Below, one piece after another: positions 34,721 to 46,584 of a stretch of 64,000 nucleotides of DNA; positions within the stretch are counted from its first letter, which is position 1; each line of letters opens with the position of its first letter. The notes below the pieces were generated by a model. The model was not told the origin of the DNA. It did no database searches and saw only the letters and a list, made by a program, of their open reading frames with translations. The translations under genes and the position numbers were made by a program. Where the stretch lies: NCBI GenBank assembly GCA_025716815.1, contig JAIXMN010000020.1:62001-126000 (forward strand), in the 5' to 3' direction. This stretch comes from Dichotomocladium elegans (taxonomy: Eukaryota; Mucoromycota; Mucoromycetes; Mucorales; Lichtheimiaceae).

Positions 34721-36232
34721 TCACCCTGGGATCGCTCATTCTTTTTTCCTAATTGGGTCAGAACTGGACCCTGGAATACAGGCACGCGCATTCGCTCTCT
34801 CTCTCTTTTTTTTGTTGGCTCCTAGAAGCTCCTGCCATCCAAACCTCAATTGGCCCTGAATACCTTCAAAAGTGATAAGCAAAGGGACCCCTCTCTCTCT
34901 TCCTTACGCCTCGAGATACAGCTGACGAAAACCAGCCCAAGTCGGCTATGGAACGCCAAGCACCAATTGCTGTTTCATTAAAATACGTTAGGAGAACGGA
35001 CCATGATGTACTTGCATTATTTCTTTCATGTGATTGTGGATTATGAACATGCACACTCTCTTGCACAAAATTGTATCCACACGTCTGGGATGGGCTCTCT
35101 CCCTGGGAAAGGGGGGCGGGAAGGCTTTGTTTTTCTTACCTAATTTCGTTGCACCACCGTGCCATGCTTAATTTCAATTGGTAAAGTTTATAATCCATGT
35201 GCAGTTGGCAACCGGTATTCCAGTCGAACCGTTGTCATTGATTCTCTCTCTCTCTCTCTTCATGACAGCATTGGCAACATGCTTGTTCACCATGCTGGAT
35301 CAACGCGGTTCATCCGAACTAGCGCTAGCATGTATCCACAGCGACGCGCAATAGAACGGAATGGGTCTATTGATAAGTGCACATGGCGTTTCATCTACTG
35401 GATAGCATATGTCATGTATACCTTGTGGAGCAGTAAGTGACTCCTAATATCATGATGGCATCATCACGTTTCGTGATTAAGATTTGGAAGAGTTCACGAA
35501 AAATAGAACGGACGGTAGGAGGGGAGTTATATGATGTCATTTCCGGCCGCGGTATTGATATATACACATCCTGCTCTCAATTCTGGCTGTTTGTGTTCAT
35601 TTTTAGATTGACCCCCCCCCGGAATTTCATCTCCTATGTGTGGATATGAATTCGGATCAATTTCTATGCTTTCACATATCTTTTCCCTACATCTAGCCCT
35701 ACTTCTTTTTTTCTTCTTAGAACAAGATCTAATTTTTTATGCTAAGAATTTAGAAAGCAGACGGGGCGGTTGGACGACCAGCGGCCGGCACTTTCGTTTT
35801 CTCTTTTCTTTCCCCTGCCATTAGCTTCTCCTATCCTGCCCCGACCGCCAGATTAGCAATACAGAGTATGTACCGCTACTGAGAGTGTTCATTTAGGAGA
35901 ATAAAAGGAGGGCGCGACACCTATGTGTTCTCTAAGGCTGGTTTATATACGACTGTCCTTTTTAGCAAATGAATTAGCAGATGCCCTTTATCCACGAACA
36001 ATAAAAGAAAGTGTGAGAACGGTCATCGTGATGATTAGACGTCATCAGCATATGTGTGCATCGTGCTGATTTTGAAGAATTTATGTGTGAGTTTACTAGC
36101 CTTTGTAGATGAAAGAAGATAAAAGTCCTTCATTTGACATCCGCGTAGGCAGTTTCCATTGCCGTCAAAAGACACATTCCCAAACGTACACGCGGGAATA
36201 AATAAATCAATAGCTTACGTGACCAGTGAGGA

Positions 36233-36255
36233 GGGGTGGGTGGGTGGGTGGGGGG
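36233..36255 (+). other. G-quadruplex-type run
   Basis: Five runs of three or more G separated by single T residues, the tightest intramolecular quadruplex pattern. It lies in the intergenic region upstream of the Zn2Cys6 gene. Confidence 0.7.
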
Positions 36256-37602
36256 AATTGTGTCTCCAGCAAGGCGTAACCCTCCTCGTCGTTCGACAAA
36301 TTTCGTCTTTCTAACGTTTTCCCCCCCCCACTCTTCCTGGCTGTGACAACCCATGTAACCTTCAGAGTCAATAAGAGAACGCAATATATCGTGAGGGAGG
36401 AGGGAACACTGTAGCCAGCACGTAAAGATAAAATGATGGTGCTATCCAGCTTTTCTTTTCCTTTGTTGCAAATGAAGAGTTGGTTTCTCAAACGACATCG
36501 CCGCTCCATGCCCAGCAGCTGGGACCGAGGCGATTCTTGTGCCACACGACAGCGACGAAGACATTCCGAGACTTCACAGTTGGTCGAAATAGGTATCCCG
36601 AATCCCCGTCGATCAGAGAAAAAAAGAACACCAACAACAATCGTGCCATCTTTCATGACTTTGCCATCTAGCCTTCAATATCCTTCTGTATGTGAACATG
36701 TTTCAGGTTTAATGCTATGTGCCGCCGAAAGTATCTTCATAATGGCAGCTATGAAAAAAAAAGTATAATTATGTAAATGCATGAATGGGCTTTTCTCTTC
36801 CAAGTAATCCTTTGGTCAAAGGCATTCCGTTCCGGGCCGACGAGTGTAAAACGCCTTGTCAACCATGTTATGTTCCACAGACACGAGTGGAGAAATCAAG
36901 TGTTTCTATGAATCCATTTCTTCATCCCCGTATCCATCTCCACTCGTAGTTTCGAATTGCGCGGCAACGCTGATGGGCATTGAAACAAGGAGGGGAGGAA
37001 TGGTTCACACGACGTTAGCCGAGAGTCTTTCTCTTTTGCACAGAAATCAGGTGCAGCTGTGGTGGTACAGACCAGAGTACCACGAAGGCCAGGGACTCTG
37101 GTGGTACACACCCATATTATATATTGTCGGTTCGGGTCGTACTGAGCGGCACTCCGCCGCATAATATATCTAGACGGTCAGTTGTGTGTGCGTTGTCACT
37201 ACTTTGAGTTTCATTCGTTCGTATAGAAGGCTCTGCATTGTGTGTCTTATTTTGGCGGGCTAATTTCTGCATAGAGATGCAAGCCTGAGACAAAGAAAGC
37301 GAGCGCATCGGAGGAGGATGAGGAGGAACAAGAAGAAGAGAACGCGAAGTCTGCTTTCATTTCAATGACAAAAAGAGCAGTGGTTGCCGGTTTTTTTTCT
37401 TTCGAGTATCTTTATCTTCCTTTCTCTATCTCTTTCTCAATATAAGCATGAGAGCCCTCGAAACCCGACCTCTCCATAGACCTTGTCAGAAGGGGACTTC
37501 CTGTGAGCCCAAACAAATATAGCTTTTTTCTTCTCTAGTTCCCCCTTACATTTACCAGTTCCTCTTTCAGTTTCGTTACTCTTTTTCTTTTGACCTTGCG
37601 CA

Positions 37603-40600
37603 ATGACAATGGCATCGCTAAAGTGGCAGACATGTTCAACCGAGGATTTTCCTTTCAAGCGTCATAAAGTATCCAAAGCGTGCCAGTTGTGTCGGCGCAG
37701 AAAGATTCGATGCGACGGCCGTAAGTACGGGAAAGAGGGAATCCCAACCATTTATTTTATCTAGACACGAACCTATTGACAAGCCAATTCAGGAGCACCC
37801 TGTAGACGATGTGAACAACAAAACTCGCCTTGCCATTACGATGACCAGACCGACCATCGACGGCAGCCATTGCAGGTTCGGCGGCAAAAACAAAGCATTT
37901 CAAACTGCGCCATGCATAGCAATAACAACAACAGCAACCACCATCCCAGCACTGCAGCGCTACCGTCCTCCAGAGTTTACCCTCCCCCTTCACCCTCGCC
38001 TTCACCTGTCCGACAATCATCGCGCCATGGACATCCATTCTGTTTGCAACGGGTATCATTTGATAATCCTCTCTACGAGTCCATGCGCCAACGAAGCAAA
38101 AGGGATGTCACTTCTCGCAGCCATCTGCTCGCCACGCGGGTGCCTCCTCTGCTCTTTGACTTCTTCCACCTGACCTCGCAGCCCTGCAAAATATGGGCTC
38201 CATTTATTCAACTCTTTCGTCGGTGCGTTCGATCTGCGCCGACCGAGAAGAAGTGGGCATATGCGCTTCTGAAGGAATCCCTCGAACTTTTTGCGAAGCA
38301 TAATCTATTGTATTCCACTCTCTTTGACTGGGATATTTTGGCGCACAAGCATGTTCTCCATGCTAGTGTTTTGTTATTGAACCAGGATCAAGTACCTAGC
38401 GATGATGATCATACCATGCTTGTCTATGCCATTCACGCTCTTGTGTTCCGAGCAGCATTCCAGTCCTTGGCCGCAGTCTGTCCGGACGTTGCTCCAAGCC
38501 TCGAGCGTTACGCGAATATGTTTCATCATGAAGCGCAGCGCCGGTTCCTCGACATCACCTTCGTGAAACCGTCACCGCATGAGTCGCGCGTCAGTCGAAT
38601 TAACCTCGTGCGTGCTGCCATCCTTTTGACCCACTATCATTGTGCCAGCGTCACCGAGGAATCAGCCTACATGATACTAGAACTGGGTATAGCGCACGCC
38701 ATCAGCTGCGGCTTGTTTGAAACAGCACTCGGTGGCAACCGATTACCTGAGCTTCCGCTCCCGGAAAAGACGCGGCTCAAAAAACTTCTCTTCGTACTGA
38801 GTGCATGGCGCACCTGGCTCGCATTCTATTTAAATCGTGAGCAGAGACTTCTGGAAGACGCCATGGATGAGGCAGGGCTTGGTATCGGATCAGATGTCGC
38901 GATGGAAACTAGCAGTGAATGGTCATTTCAGGTCGTTGATTTGTACATGAGGCTGATTCGACGTATTTTGAGGAAATCGCCTATTGCTGACACAGAAGAG
39001 ATCAAGGTAATAGTAGTAGTAGAGGTAGCCCACCCCGAAGCTTAATTGTTCTTTCTATTGAAAATGCGCCCGGACATCATCCCACGTTAGACCGAGCTCG
39101 ATACAATCCACAATGCATGTCATTTGTCAGAGTTGAAGCGTGGGAGCAATATCCTACCGGCTCGAATTGTTCTTCTTTACCACCATATGCTGATCATCCA
39201 ACTCTTCTCCGGACAGCCGCTCACGCTCGATAGCGACCGACGCAGTAGGCACGGTTTGGAAAATAATAAACAAAATGCGTCTCTCTCAATTATGACGTCT
39301 CAATGGTGCGTTGCGGCTGCGGCTGCGATTATCGACACAATCGATCATCTCACCATGCATTGCCGCGTTCCCATGGTGGAGCAAAATGCACGCTGGCGGC
39401 GCCAGAATCACCTTGATCCGATCAACCCGGTCGTTCTTTATGCGACCTGCCTTGCGGCATCGCACCTTGGTGCCTGGTTCCGGAATGACTCGACAAGACA
39501 CCTTGATCAGGGACCCTCTGAACGGAATGACATCGGTGCAGAAGTTCCACTTTTCAAACTCCAGAAACTAATGCATCCCATCTGTTCTCAATTTGCCGCT
39601 GCAGGTGTCATTTTTGAAGCCTTAGATCGCGTTCGAGCTGCAGGAAGATCCGTCATTTCTTCTTCAACGTCGGTGCCGATAGCACCGCCGCCGCCGCTAT
39701 CACCCGCCGCCGCAAGGCTAAATACAAGCATGGATACGCAACAGCAACCCGATCGTACACAGCCACAGCGCTCGACTTTGACCGATACCCCTCCAGTCAT
39801 GAATATACAGAGCTGTCATAATAAACCGATCCATCGGTTCAGCGAAGCTTCGTGGTCAAGTACGATGGCTCTTGATCATTTGTTCCCCGAAGACATCTAT
39901 CTCTATGATATGCCAATACCTACCAAGCACGTATCACCGTCCCGCTACATGGTCAATTCATTCATGTTGGATAGGAATGAAATCGACAAACAGCAGCTTG
40001 AAAAACTCTCATCCATCAAAGACCGAAGGTCCACTCCTCCGGTGGAGCATCTGCCTTCTGGCGAACATGCACTTCAGGTGTACGGGTCCTCTGCAGCGCC
40101 CCCGTCACCCGCGTCGGTACCGGTGTTTTCCCCGGCCATGTTCCACCAGCGCACCAAGGCGACAGCAGCAGTGCCCGCACAGTTAAGCATGATGCCTCAG
40201 GGACAAAAACGGAGATATACAGAATCAATGATCATGGATTACCATCAGCAGCAGCATCAAGAACAGATGCCCATGGTTGGTAACATGGGGCGGGGTCAGA
40301 TCGATTATTCTCATGCGGCAGCGGCAGCGGCAGCAGCTGCAGCTGCAGCTGCAGCTGCGGGAACAGTTCCCGCGCCATCCACAGCAGCTGAGGTTAGCCA
40401 CCCTCCCGTTGTTGTTGCTGCTGCTGCTAATGCCAATTTGTCCATTGATCAGCTTCCCTTGTACCAGGAAGGATATTTCCTTGTCGACTTTGATCATGGT
40501 GCGTCGGGTATTGGGTCTGGTAATGCAAATTCCAGCAGAGTCAGCGGAGAGGTACTACTACCAGCAGCAGCAGCAGATGGCGACGACCAAAACCAGGTAT

Positions 40601-41356
40601 ATGTGCATGCTTCTCAATGTCAAACAGCACGAGACGCCCTCCCGGCAAGGGGACCTGTACTTCATACGGAAAAGACAGCACCCAACGAATCGTTTACATC
40701 CGGAAATTTGGTGAGTGACAATCCGCCGCGCCAGCTACCGCTGCCGCCTCCGAAGCAGCAACAGACACCCAATTCTTGGGCAGCTATTATGGGTCACCGA
40801 AGAGGCCACAGCGAGCCTTTTCAGGCATCGGTGATTGAAACGCTCCATCCCAACACGCTGGCGACCTATCCATTTGTACCGATCTGCCCTCCTGGCCTCA
40901 GCTTTGTCGAACATCATCAGCAGCACCAACAGCAGCAGGATGGCTGCATGAGCACGTCGGCTAATAACCATGATGCCATTCACCAAATGACCGTGTCCGG
41001 CGATGGCATCCATTATATTTTCAGCATGGCGTCAAGCACTCCTCCTCTGGATAATCTCCCCGTCGGTACCGCCGTTTCTTCTTCTTCCTCCTCCTCCTCA
41101 TCAGCAGCAGCCACACACGCTACCCATGCCTCTATGGCGTGGGTGAACCAATCCAAACAGGCACGCCTATCATGCCCTCCCTCCAAGAGCACCGACAAGG
41201 AAAACCATCAACTCATGACGTCCGCCTTTTCTTCTTCCTCCTCCTCTTCCTCCTCCTCCTCTAGCGCTGGCACCATCAATACCACCCTATCGTCCTATCC
41301 GAACGGGTCTGTCGCCAAAGTCGCTTCTCCAAAAGATTCAGATGCAGCCCTTGCAG

Positions 41357-41394
<38 letters not shown>

Positions 41395-41514
41395 GCTTCG
41401 GTCCTGGATCAGGAAAGCCAGCAATGGCTTGAAATGGCATCAGCATGCTCAAAAATGTCAACGGAGGCGACGACAACGACGACAGAAGATGTACTCGCCG
41501 CCTGGGAAGGATAA
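37603..41514 (+). CDS. Zn2Cys6 (Gal4-type) fungal transcription factor
   Basis: Exons 37603-37720, 37793-39006 and 39091-41514 (1251 residues). The zinc cluster is complete at residues 27-53 with spacing CX2CX6CX5CX2CX6C (CQLCRRRKIRCDG, then CRRCEQQNSPC), split by intron 1. A Fungal_trans-like helical domain follows from about residue 130 to 520 (PPLLFDFFHLTSQPCKIW, RAAILLTHYHCASV, SAWRTWLAFYLN). The C-terminal half is low complexity: alanine runs (about 40315-40358 and 41350-41396), serine runs (41078-41100 and 41231-41262), Q/H/P stretches. Such tails usually act as activation or phase-separation regions (inference). It binds DNA as a dimer in the nucleus; target genes unknown. A GTGAGT at 40711 lies in open frame and is treated as exon. 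Confidence 0.9.
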
Positions 41515-41696
41515 TGGCGCAAAAAGAAAAAAAAATTGGGCTTCAATTCATAGCTATGAGAGAGAGAGTAATGGCCTTTTTGTTGTGTGTAAAGCAGAAA
41601 AAAAATATCCCATTCATTGGCCCACCCCCCCCACACCCCTTCCCGGGAAAGTCTCACCAGAGAAAGAAGGAACAGTATTATTTTAACCTGGAGTCT

Positions 41697-43520
41697 TCAG
41701 ACACTCGACACTTTATCATTCTGCGCCAAAAGCGCATCGATCTCACGCAGACCTTGAATAAAGCCTGCCTTATCAAGTTTGCCATGACCTTGCGGATCGC
41801 ATCGCTTCCAGATCCTCGACAATGCCTCATCCGAGACCCTGCTCCGCTCCCATATAAGCTTGACTGTCTGTGCATCCACGACTCCGTCATCTTGGATCTT
41901 ATCGAAAAGATCCTCGTACCGGCTTATGTCCTGTGCCGCTGCCACTGCCGCCGCCGCCGCCGCCGGAGCAGCAGCAGCAGTAGCAGTTGATTCCGGAGAG
42001 GCCGAGGTACGCTTCGTGGAAGCGTCCATGGTCGTTTCTGACCCTCCCGATGATGACGAGACCTTACAATATTTAGGTCTGCTGCTGCTGCTTGAGACAG
42101 TCTCTTGGCGGGATCTTTGTTGCCATTGTTCAAGTCGTGATGCAACAGAGACATAGTCTGGAGGGTCAGAGGAGGAGAGCGGGGATGATGCGTCGCTTGT
42201 GAGAGTGCGTGGCGTCGACCTTGTAGAGGTGAAGGGAGGGCGCTGGGTGACACTTTTACTAGTGGCAAGACCAGGAAGCGGAATGGCTTTGGAGGAATGT
42301 AATATTCCAGCAGCTGGTTGGTGGCCAGCGGACGAGCTGCAAGCATTGCTGTAGAGGGTCCTGGGCGGCCGACCGCCCAAGGGAGAGGATGATAGACCGG
42401 GAAGAGCGACTGGGGCCATGGATGACAGCGCTCCGTGCGACGGGGCATCGAGTTGCCTGCTCCCCATTGTCGTTGTTGTTGGCGCACCAAAGCCAGAATG
42501 TTCCGTAGCAACCTGTTTTCCAAAAGATGGTTTCGGCCGGAGCGGAGGAGGAGAGTTGTTCGGCGTGCTGTGACCTTTCTGGGCGATGGCGACTGGTGAC
42601 GGCTTCTGCTTGATCACAGGCGGAAGCGAGAGCGCTGGCGTTGATGGCGCGGCATTGGCAGCAGACTCGGTCGACTGCTTGGCCTGGTGCGGCAGCGGTG
42701 CCGCAAAAGCTGGCTTCGTAGAGCGCGCGCGACGATTGTTTGCTATCGGTTTGGAGGGCAGAGGAGGAGCAGGATTGCTTGCTGCCAGTCGCAAATCGGA
42801 GAAGATGCTGTTGTTCTTGCGATGGTCGGTTTGTCCATCAGCCATCGGCGCTTTTGACGGGGAAGAAGGATCGACCGATCCGAGTTCTGCTTTGCGCTGC
42901 GAATAGAGCGGGAGCGATACGATCTGAAACCCGTCTTCGTCTTCTTCTCCTTCTTCTTCTTCTTGATTTCTCGTCGGCGAACGGTAGTAACCCGTGCTTG
43001 GCTTGATAGCGGAGGATGGCCCGTTTTTGAGCGCAGAAACCTCTATTGTATTTTTGAATTGAGGTTTTGGTGCAAGCGTCGGCGGCGGTTTCTCTGCCGC
43101 TGCGGTCGTCGATCTCGACACAGCAGCTGCCTGTGTATTGACCGCAGCTGTTTTGGCGCCCTCCTCCTGTGTGTTGCCTTTGGCTGAGATGATACACCAT
43201 GGGGAGGATAACGACGACTGATGTCCGCTATTGCGCTGCTCCTGCTGTTGCTGTTGTTGCTGCTGCTGCTGCTGCCGCCACCGCCGCCGCTGCTGGTCTT
43301 GCTGCGATTCTGAAATGAATTTGGATGCCACTTCGGATTCGGTAATAAATTCGACATAATTGTAAGGGAAAAGGCCTTCCTGCACGGTCCCTTCAATGCG
43401 ACCAACATACCAGCCATCTTCAGCCGACTCGGTCACATTGATCAAAATGTCACCTTCTTTGAACGATAATTCTCCGTCTCCATCGGCAGTGCAGTCATAG
43501 ATGGCTTTGGCCTTTCGCAT
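41697..43520 (-). CDS. SH3 and EH-like domain adaptor protein
   Basis: Single exon of 607 residues starting at ATG 43520. Residues 1-60 are an SH3 domain (AKAIYDCTADGDGELSFKEG, then DGWYVGRIEGTVQEGLFPYNYVEF) with the ALYDY-like face and the second conserved Trp. A long proline/serine/glutamine-rich linker with many PxxP-like stretches follows. The last 70 residues form an EH-like domain (YEDLFDKIQDDGVVDAQTV, then ALSRIWKRCDPQGHGKLDKA and FIQGLREIDALL) with an EF-hand-like DPQGHGKLD loop. SH3 plus EH points to endocytosis/actin patch adaptors, where EH binds NPF peptides. Cytoplasmic, probably cortical. I know no exact named orthologue. Confidence 0.87.
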   Translation of the reverse strand: MRKAKAIYDCTADGDGELSFKEGDILINVTESAEDGWYVGRIEGTVQEGLFPYNYVEFITESEVASKFISESQQDQQRRRWRQQQQQQQQQQQEQRNSGHQSSLSSPWCIISAKGNTQEEGAKTAAVNTQAAAVSRSTTAAAEKPPPTLAPKPQFKNTIEVSALKNGPSSAIKPSTGYYRSPTRNQEEEEGEEDEDGFQIVSLPLYSQRKAELGSVDPSSPSKAPMADGQTDHRKNNSIFSDLRLAASNPAPPLPSKPIANNRRARSTKPAFAAPLPHQAKQSTESAANAAPSTPALSLPPVIKQKPSPVAIAQKGHSTPNNSPPPLRPKPSFGKQVATEHSGFGAPTTTTMGSRQLDAPSHGALSSMAPVALPGLSSSPLGGRPPRTLYSNACSSSAGHQPAAGILHSSKAIPLPGLATSKSVTQRPPFTSTRSTPRTLTSDASSPLSSSDPPDYVSVASRLEQWQQRSRQETVSSSSSRPKYCKVSSSSGGSETTMDASTKRTSASPESTATAAAAPAAAAAAVAAAQDISRYEDLFDKIQDDGVVDAQTVKLIWERSRVSDEALSRIWKRCDPQGHGKLDKAGFIQGLREIDALLAQNDKVSSV

Positions 43521-44117
43521 GAATCGTAGGAAAGCTTCCAAAGAATTTTCGTCAATAAAAAAAATTAGGCTTCTTTGTAGCTAGGCCAGTAAATCGAGTA
43601 CTAATCACCGTGCAGCACATTCAACCGACACCTCCCCCCGTTGCTTTTTCCAATGTTTGGAGTTCGATACACAGCCGAGACACATCTTATTATTTTTCTT
43701 TTTCCTTTTCAGGTTCTTTTGTTTTTTCTTTTCTAGTCAAATCAGGCAAGAGTAACCGATTTTACACAAAAGAAAAAGATATAAAGGAGGAGGGGATGAT
43801 CGTGGTAGATTTTCTGTCCCTGACAGCTTGCTCCTCAATACTTTATTAATAGCCTGATTGCATGGACCTCGTATAGGGCGAGCTTGGGCCCCTCCTCTGC
43901 GATTCAGGGAGCAACAATAGTGACTTGATCTTATGATAACGTGAGGAAATGAGGTATTCGAACAGAACATCATTTCCATTATTAGAAATGACACTGTCGT
44001 GGCGCATACACACACAAAACCGTGTCCAGACGCTGCTATTTAAATCCCCTTGGCTGTCCCCACTTTAAACAGACATTTTCTTTCTCTTTCTTTCTCTTTC
44101 TCTCTTCTCTCTCAAAG
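43521..44117. other. Divergent promoter region
   Basis: It lies between the SH3/EH gene (-) and the small secreted protein (+). CT-rich tracts at 44071-44114 precede the latter's start. No other gene is seen. Confidence 0.5.
44037..44045 (+). promoter_or_regulatory. TATA-like box of the small secreted protein gene
   Basis: TATTTAAAT, 73 bp before the ATG, followed by a CT-rich leader typical of highly expressed fungal genes. Confidence 0.6.
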
Positions 44118-44324
44118 ATGAATGGCAACACTGTCTATCTGTCACTGTGGCTTCTCCTGCTTTATTCACATCTTGGGTCATCGCTCCCAGTCTTCGATAC
44201 CGACATTGCCGCAAACCCCTTTGTGCACGACGCCCGTCTAGCGTACTTTGAACGACGGGAAAATATCCCAGACACTCGGATCCTCTTGGGCATGGCCGAC
44301 AGGACAGAAGACTATTCGCTCTGA
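44118..44324 (+). CDS. Putative small secreted protein, 68 residues
   Basis: Intron-free frame starting MNGNTVYLSLWLLLLYSHLG, a good signal peptide with likely cleavage near GSS/LP. The mature part is about 45 residues, without cysteine, with an acidic stretch (DTDIAANPFVHDARLAYFE), a dibasic RR (Kex2-like) site and an end reading NIPDTRILLGMADRTEDYSL. A TATA-like box and CT-rich leader in front argue for a true gene. No family is known to me; a secreted peptide signal or effector-type role is inference only. It could also be the first exon of a longer gene, but no obvious donor is seen before the stop codon. Confidence 0.5.
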   Translation: MNGNTVYLSLWLLLLYSHLGSSLPVFDTDIAANPFVHDARLAYFERRENIPDTRILLGMADRTEDYSL

Positions 44325-45642
44325 CGTTAACCCCATGCGCTGGGTTGGCAGATCAGCGGGCTGCTGGTTGGCATTGCAAGTACACAAACAAACATGACGC
44401 ATGTATATATGCATACACACACACATACGCGCACACGCACACACACATACACACATACACAAACACTTGGCGAGCAAGTCTCTCCCTCTTAACACCCACC
44501 CAATACATCTGTACAGATTTCCAGTCCAAAGAGAAATTGCGATCCATAGACGCAACATCTCCATCAATAAATGCGCTTTCCTTCTTTCCTTTTTTTTTTT
44601 TATCACAGCCCTTCCCTACCGAGACGGACCCATGGGTATATCTTTAGGATATCCATGGTCCAATATCTCCCTGTATTTGAGGACAGACTGCGTAAATCGG
44701 CCAAAGGATTTCCTGTCAAAGAGCAGCGGACACAAAACAATTTTTGTTTCCATCTTATCCTCACCTGCGCTTCTGTACAGTATACCATGTCCGCGTCCTG
44801 AAAAAAAAAAGACACACCTCCTTGGTCGCAAAACGGGTGCCTTGTATCTTAAAAGAAGGTCACGCAGCACAATGGAATACCTCATGATTGGCTGTCATAA
44901 AATTGCTCAATCCTTGGTTTCATTTCGGCTACTATCATCCAACCAGGTTGCTAGCCTTGCTGGCCTTGTCTAATAAGGGGAAAGCGGTGTGGGCGAGAAG
45001 ATTATAGTTTATAAGGATCGATAAGAAAAAAAAAACGGCAGGATGAACGAGACTTTTTCTGTCTTGGGAGGGTTCTGACAGACAAAAGTGCGTAAAGTTT
45101 TTAATTATGAGCCAGAGTGTATGTAGACAAAGTAAAGAACGGCGAGTGGGACAACAAGGGGAGGCCGAGGGGCGAGTGATTCATCAAAAAGGATGATCGA
45201 TAACCGGACCATTCCAAACACTCCCCTCCCCGCATCTTGCAGATCATGCTCTCTCTTGATCATATATGCCCTGGTGGAAAATGATCTTCCATATTGATGA
45301 GTCTTGCGGAAATCCGCATCGGCTCTCATACAATGCGCACTCTAGCAAAACAAAGGTCGACCAGAATGCATTCTTTCAAAGATGATGTGATTGTCTCTCC
45401 AACCTGTTTGTTCCTTGCCCTGAGTTTGAAATCCCAGCGGGAACACAAAAAAAAAGATCACAGGGGCGGGGGGCGGCAGGCACGCGCGTGGGGTGGGGGG
45501 GGGCGCGCGCGCGCAACACACCCACACACCCACACAGAGAGAAAGAGAGAGAGAGAAAAAGAAAGAGAGAGCGAGAGCAAAAGAGAGTTTATAAAGAGCG
45601 AGCGCGGGACACCTTTGTGTCTCCAACCTGTTCACTTTGAGA
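44325..45642. other. Intergenic with several simple repeats
   Basis: CA repeats at about 44413-44462, then a G-rich and GCGC run (45465-45516), CA-rich and GA-rich tracts (45517-45586) directly before the TATA box of the MMS2 gene. No coding segment is supported. Confidence 0.55.
45588..45596 (+). promoter_or_regulatory. TATA box of the UEV/MMS2 gene
   Basis: TTTATAAAG, 47 bp before the ATG, immediately after a GA-rich tract (about 45537-45586). Confidence 0.65.
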
Positions 45643-46584
45643 ATGGCACAAGGCAAGTAGTCATAACTTCAAGCATTAGCCAACGAATCCTGTTCAAAAA
45701 AAGGCCTCAATCTTGCTGGATGTGGTATGAGAAAGGAGACGGACGAGATGGACCCATTCGCTTCCCTCTGACGCTTTCTCTTCTTCTCGCTGCGATTGAA
45801 CATGACCGGGAGAGGGGGAAGGGGGGGCACACATGACACAGTTGCAAATGCCAAAAAAAATAGGATGACCTTCTGACCCTCACGATGTGCTTGCTTTTTA
45901 GTTCCTCGTAATTTCCGTCTCCTCGAAGAGCTTGAGAAGGGCGAAAAAGGCATCGGCGACGGCACCTGTAGCTATGGACTAGCCGATGACGATTTACTTA
46001 TGCATAACTGGCATGCAACTATCCTTGGTGCTCCTCATGCAAGTTGAAAGAAGAGAGAAAGAGAGACTGGAGTGGTTCCTTTTTTTTTTCCTGGGTGGAG
46101 GAGATGGTGGGGGTTGCAGGAACAAAAAGGAAGTTGGTGCGTGAGGAGGCACAGACCAATGTGAACTGACCTTCTATGGATATATAGTCTGTCCATGAAA
46201 ATCGCATCTACAGCTTAAAAATATACTGCAGCGATCAGTACCCCGATGCACCTCCTTCTGTGCACTTCGTCTCTCGAATCAATCTTCCAAGCGTGAATTC
46301 CCATACTGGCAAGGTAAAATCTGCGAACGTAGCATGTGCGCGCGCGTCTCTGGTTTTATTCTCACAACACATTCTAGGTTGAGCCCAGCCGTCTGCCTTG
46401 TCTTGCTCATTGGCGCCGCGCTTATACCTTGGAGACGGTGTTGGTGGAACTGAGAAGGTAAGGAGCAGAGCAGAAACACGAATGGACGCACCCACGGACG
46501 ATTTATGGTCGGGCTATGATTTCTAGAGAGATGGCGACGATCGGCAAGAAGCTTCCCCAACCTGCTGAGGGGACCACATTCTAA
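45643..46584 (+). CDS. MMS2: Ubiquitin-conjugating enzyme variant Mms2/Uev1
   Basis: Non-catalytic partner of Ubc13; together they build K63-linked ubiquitin chains on PCNA in error-free DNA damage tolerance. Exons 45643-45652, 45902-46038, 46188-46313, 46378-46457 and 46527-46584 give 136 residues, the family length. Motifs: [47 protein letters not shown] and the C-terminus [11 protein letters not shown]. The E2 HPN tripeptide and active-site Cys region are replaced as in UEVs; one Cys occurs in RLPCLAHW but not at the catalytic position. Introns 1 and 2 both need GC donors (AG/GCAAGT at 45653 and AT/GCAAGT at 46039); each restores the conserved protein exactly. Confidence 0.95.

Larger units (their letters stand above)
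34646..37602. other. Large divergent intergenic region
   Basis: Almost 3 kb between two divergently transcribed regulator-like genes. It includes CT and GA tracts, a G-quadruplex-type run (36233-36255) and a hairpin-like segment near 37070-37105. None of the open frames has a recognisable product or splicing pattern. Confidence 0.5.

Noticed and set aside
37060..37160. tRNA- or SINE-like segment with a GGTTCGGGTC box and an ACCAGAGT/ACTCTGGT hairpin
   Set aside because: No acceptor stem or A-box in the right place and the spacing is wrong for a tRNA; only a weak hairpin remains.
46378..46457. Active-site cysteine in the E2 variant (RLPCLAHW)
   Set aside because: It is at the wrong distance from the Trp to be the E2 catalytic cysteine, and the HPN motif is absent, so the protein is a UEV.
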